Assembly: GCA_018436595.1 (NCBI GenBank)
Contig: JAHDLC010000029.1
Span: forward strand, 1 to 51,139
Reading direction: 5' to 3'
From: Synergistaceae bacterium
Lineage (GTDB): Bacteria; Synergistota; Synergistia; Synergistales; Aminobacteriaceae
Length of the DNA: 51,139 nucleotides
Positions 48,877-51,139 of the stretch are shown piece by piece. Position 1 is the first letter of the stretch. Every line of letters begins with the position of its first letter. The notes under the pieces were generated by a model. That model was not told the DNA's origin. It searched no databases and worked only from the letters and a program-made list of their open reading frames with translations. The position numbers and the translations under genes are program-made.

Positions 48877-48975
48877 TGTCCTACCGACCTCATTTCCTTT
48901 TTATCCAGGAAAGGGCAGAGCGGTTCCCGGAATGCTGCCCTGGGACTCTGCACGTCCAGTTCATGGTTTGATACA

Positions 48976-50391
48976 TCAGCGTCCTTTCAGAAACATGCTT
49001 TTTTCGAGACATACCGTCTCATGGGGAATGCCTTCTGCCTTCAGACGAGAAGCCCCTCTTTCACCTGTCAGGAGAACCCCGCTTCCTCCGAAAACAATCC
49101 CGCGTGCCATACGAACTTTTCCGGCGGTAACGACCACTTCCGCTTCTCCGCTGGAGGGGTCGGCGATCGTTACATCGGCGTCAGCTCCCGATGTGAAGTG
49201 ACCTTTGCCGGCGAGACCGAACATTCTCGCCGGCAAAAGGGAAATCTTTTCTACCAGTTCTTTCAGGGTTAAATATCCCATCCTGGTCAGCATTATCCCG
49301 TTTTTGAGAATGATGTTGCGAGGGATGCCTCCACCGTCACTGCTTATAGCGGGGATGATGAAACGGCCACTCTCATCCTTTGAGACAGCGCACGCAGCCA
49401 AGGACGCTGGCATGTTGACAGGGAAAGAACATTTTGCCCCGCTTTTGTTCGCTTTCCAGTAATCCAGTCCCTCTGAAACCGTAAGGTAATCCATTTCATC
49501 TCCGACAAGGGCATAAATTTTGGCATAACCTGCCTTCAATGCTTCTTCCAGGCCTTTGCCGTCTTCAGGATACCCTCCCATCCGAAGGCATGCCCTCGTC
49601 ACATGGCTTTTGGGGAGTCCATCCTCGTCAAGGTCGGCGCTCGTGCTGTTGTTGACCGCAAGATGGGATTCGGAAATTATATTGGGTGATTCAAGGAGTT
49701 TCCTGAATGCTCTCGACAGCTCTGCGGGGATCGGCTCGACCATTCCTCTGCAGTACGCATTTATGTGTGCAAGATGGAGGGGAAGCCCCTGTGCAAGGTC
49801 AACGACCTGTTCCATTCCTTCTATGTTGCTGCCTTTTGTTGTGCTCCCTGCGTGGGCCCCTACGTAGCATTTTTGTTCAGAAGCCTCGTATATGATGGCT
49901 TCTATGCTTTCCGGCGTTAAAGGGTAGTGCCCTCCGAGAATTTTCACCCCGAAAGCTCCGTCATCAAGCGCTTTCCCGACTACCTGACGCACCTCAGTTT
50001 TTGATGGGCCCGGCGAGCTGAAACCGTTTCCGGAATGGAGAGCTTCCAGGACAAGGACATTAAGGCCGCTTCCTTTTTCCACAATCTCCTTCTTCACTGT
50101 CTGAACGGGACCGGCAAAACAGGCAGCTGTAGTCACCCCTGCTTTTAGAAGCATTCCGTAGGCTGCCCCTTCAGAACCAGGCCTCACAAGATGGGCGTGG
50201 GAGTCAACCACTCCGGGAATAACCAGCTTGCCCTGAGCGTCGATGATCTGATCTGATTTGCTCCTGTCCAGTTGCCGGGCACAATCATCAATACGCCCGT
50301 TTCTGACAGCGAGATCGCACTTCCCGAGAATGCCGTTCATGGGATCGACAACAGTACCGTTCAAGAAAAGAATGTCGTATCGTTTCCTCAT
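48976..50391 (-). CDS. Amidohydrolase-superfamily enzyme B (tandem paralogue)
   Basis: This 471-residue protein has the same length and layout as enzyme A, with well over half of the residues identical by eye. All ligands are kept: HxH (His65, His67), GAFGVKILGGHYP (Lys150), AHAGSTTKGSNIEG (His180), HLAHINAYCRG (His209) and ISSDGGGIPRN. Differences cluster in the N-terminal strand region, the segment at about 225-300 and the last 60 residues, which may alter substrate range. It is the first intact gene of the accessory operon. Its ATG at 50389-50391 lies 4 nt after the stop codon of a decayed ORF, whose last codons supply the GAGAGG ribosome site. Confidence 0.85.
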   Translation of the reverse strand: MRKRYDILFLNGTVVDPMNGILGKCDLAVRNGRIDDCARQLDRSKSDQIIDAQGKLVIPGVVDSHAHLVRPGSEGAAYGMLLKAGVTTAACFAGPVQTVKKEIVEKGSGLNVLVLEALHSGNGFSSPGPSKTEVRQVVGKALDDGAFGVKILGGHYPLTPESIEAIIYEASEQKCYVGAHAGSTTKGSNIEGMEQVVDLAQGLPLHLAHINAYCRGMVEPIPAELSRAFRKLLESPNIISESHLAVNNSTSADLDEDGLPKSHVTRACLRMGGYPEDGKGLEEALKAGYAKIYALVGDEMDYLTVSEGLDYWKANKSGAKCSFPVNMPASLAACAVSKDESGRFIIPAISSDGGGIPRNIILKNGIMLTRMGYLTLKELVEKISLLPARMFGLAGKGHFTSGADADVTIADPSSGEAEVVVTAGKVRMARGIVFGGSGVLLTGERGASRLKAEGIPHETVCLEKSMFLKGR

Positions 50392-50395
50392 TAGG

Positions 50396-50817
50396 CTACA
50401 GCCTCTCTTTCTTTAATACTCCTGAAGGCGGAAACAGGTCCTGTATCTGAGGCACTTCCTTCATTGCCTTGAGTGGTTCAGCCGGCCATTGCAACATATC
50501 AGGGAGATAATCTCTTCCTGTCCGTAAATGGTCCAATAACCAATTTACAAACCGGCGACGGTTTTTTAAGGAATACCGGCAAACAATCGTAGGAAGTCCT
50601 TCTGCAACAGTCTTTTAAGGTTTTTATCTCCGGGATGGTTCCAAAACGACGACTGCAAACAAGCATTTGAAGTTGACTCCCGATTCTCGGGAAATCATAA
50701 AAAGAGGAATTTCTTTGCAGACGATATTTTATAGTATCAAAACTGCGGGATTGCCATACTGCCTTTTCAAATGTGTATTCACTTTATCATCTTTTCTTCA
50801 AAGCTGTCAAACCCGTT
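50396..50817 (-). pseudogene. Decayed coding remnant upstream of the amidohydrolase operon
   Basis: On the minus strand an open frame runs from 50817 to about 50604 (contains SFEEKDDKVNTFEKAVWQSR and RRFGTIPEIKTLKDC). After a one-base shift near 50600-50612 it continues as EGLPTIVCRYSLKN, RRRFVNWLLDHLRTGRDYLP and LQWPAEPLKAMKEV to a TAG at 50396-50398. Together about 140 residues read like protein, but there is no proper start, a TAA stands upstream at 50818-50820, and I recognise no family. The tight 4-nt spacing to the next gene suggests a former first gene of the operon, perhaps truncated by insertion activity. Bases 50818-50954 hold only short coding-like scraps. Confidence 0.4.
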
Positions 50818-50954
50818 TTAAACTCCCAATTCGTTATTTGGTTCCCTCACGAAAATTGAAGTGCTCATACCCTGGATTCCCGGCCACACCTAACGAGAAC
50901 GCCTGGCTAGCCTCAATAAATCCAGTGACAATCGAACTTTGACAACAAAAGTAC

Positions 50955-50983
50955 TTGACGTGCTCCTCGTTATGTAATAATAT
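50955..50983 (+). promoter_or_regulatory. Promoter of the transposase gene
   Basis: On the plus strand there is TTGACG (50955-50960, five of six -35 bases), a 17-bp spacer and TAATAT (50978-50983, four of six). The predicted start is near 50990, about 17 nt before the ATG. It is the only convincing plus-strand promoter in the window. Confidence 0.6.
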
Positions 50984-50996
50984 ATACGTAACGAGG
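50965..50996. promoter_or_regulatory. Inverted repeat spanning the transposase promoter -10 region
   Basis: CCTCGTTATGTA (50965-50976) and TACGTAACGAGG (50985-50996) form a 12-bp inverted repeat with one mismatch (a G-T pair in RNA) around the 8-bp AT-rich centre that holds the -10 box. Its place fits an operator, or a structure that damps translation by pairing the region just before the ribosome site. Confidence 0.55.
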
Positions 50997-51006
50997 ATGT
51001 GGGGCA

Positions 51007-51139
51007 ATGGCAAGCATCGTCTTCCAGAAGGACAAACGCTCCGGGATCACCTACGCCTATGAATCGGTCTCCTACTGGGACAAGGAAAAAAAGCAGTCAC
51101 GGGCGAAGCGGACCCTGGTCGGCCGGGTCGATGAAAAAA
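51007..51139 (+). CDS. IS1634-like transposase, N-terminal 44 codons (cut by window edge)
   Basis: The ATG at 51007 opens a frame that runs off the window end. The visible peptide, with IVFQKDKRSGITYAYESVSY followed by WDKEKKQSRAKRTLVGRVDE, matches the N-terminal module of IS1634/IS4-superfamily DDE transposases (a strand-rich YxYESxxYWDxEKKQ...R..LG pattern). GAGG lies ten nt and GGGG two nt before the ATG. The catalytic DDE part and the right end of the element are outside the window, so terminal repeats and target duplications cannot be checked. It is the only plus-strand gene. Confidence 0.8.
   Translation, partial: MASIVFQKDKRSGITYAYESVSYWDKEKKQSRAKRTLVGRVDEK

Noticed and set aside
50667-50942. 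A 91-codon plus-strand ORF upstream of the transposase.
   Set aside because: It is antisense to the more protein-like decayed frame and has no good ribosome site. It could be a real small ORF but I cannot support it.

Overview
The window is a 51 kb GC-rich bacterial segment in which every recognisable gene except one lies on the minus strand. The exception is a cut-off transposase at the extreme right. Several things suggest an anaerobic, amino-acid-fermenting Gram-negative such as a member of the Synergistota: MinCDE together with MreBCD and RodA/PBP2, a DcuC-type anaerobic dicarboxylate carrier, a cassette that looks devoted to N-acyl amino acids, and a long RpoC with an expanded N-terminal insert. 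That placement is inference from gene content; no 16S rRNA is present.

Layout, left to right (transcription runs right to left). (1) 1-12294 holds the RNA polymerase and translation block: rpoB-rpoC, then a promoter, then an L7Ae-like protein, rpsL, rpsG, fusA and the start of tuf. The usual rplKAJL genes are not upstream of rpoB; a monocistronic tRNA-Leu(CAG) sits there instead. (2) 12460-26780 is a tightly overlapping housekeeping operon: two radical-SAM-linked genes, RNase G, smc, an N6-adenine methyltransferase, rsmI, metG, tatD, tgt and sua5/tsaC. (3) 26892-34718 is a cell-shape and division supercluster: radC-mreB-mreC-mreD-mrdA(PBP2)-minC-minD-minE-rodA. (4) 34715-39998 holds stress and quality-control genes (a small ORF, recJ, rel, dtd, a metallo-beta-lactamase-fold hydrolase) running straight into radC. 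(5) 40183-44385 is a compatible-solute operon: a duplicated DUF5752-like protein, a TreT-like glycosyltransferase, otsB and otsA. (6) 44657-50391 is an AT-richer accessory cassette: two tandem paralogous amidohydrolases, a DcuC-family carrier and an N-acylamino-acid racemase/MenC-like enolase-superfamily enzyme. (7) 50392-51139 holds a decayed coding remnant and the left part of an IS1634-like insertion sequence.

How the parts work together. Many junctions in blocks 2-5 are 4-nt ATGA/GTGA/TTGA overlaps, so translational coupling is pervasive. The two core transcription/translation operons begin with promoters whose -35 box is embedded in the terminator hairpin of the preceding transcript, an arrangement seen twice. 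The trehalose operon encodes two different routes to the same sugar. The accessory cassette can be read as an import, racemisation and deacylation route for N-acyl (possibly N-succinyl) amino acids; this is the most promising candidate for an undescribed metabolic system in the window, but its substrate cannot be read from the sequence.
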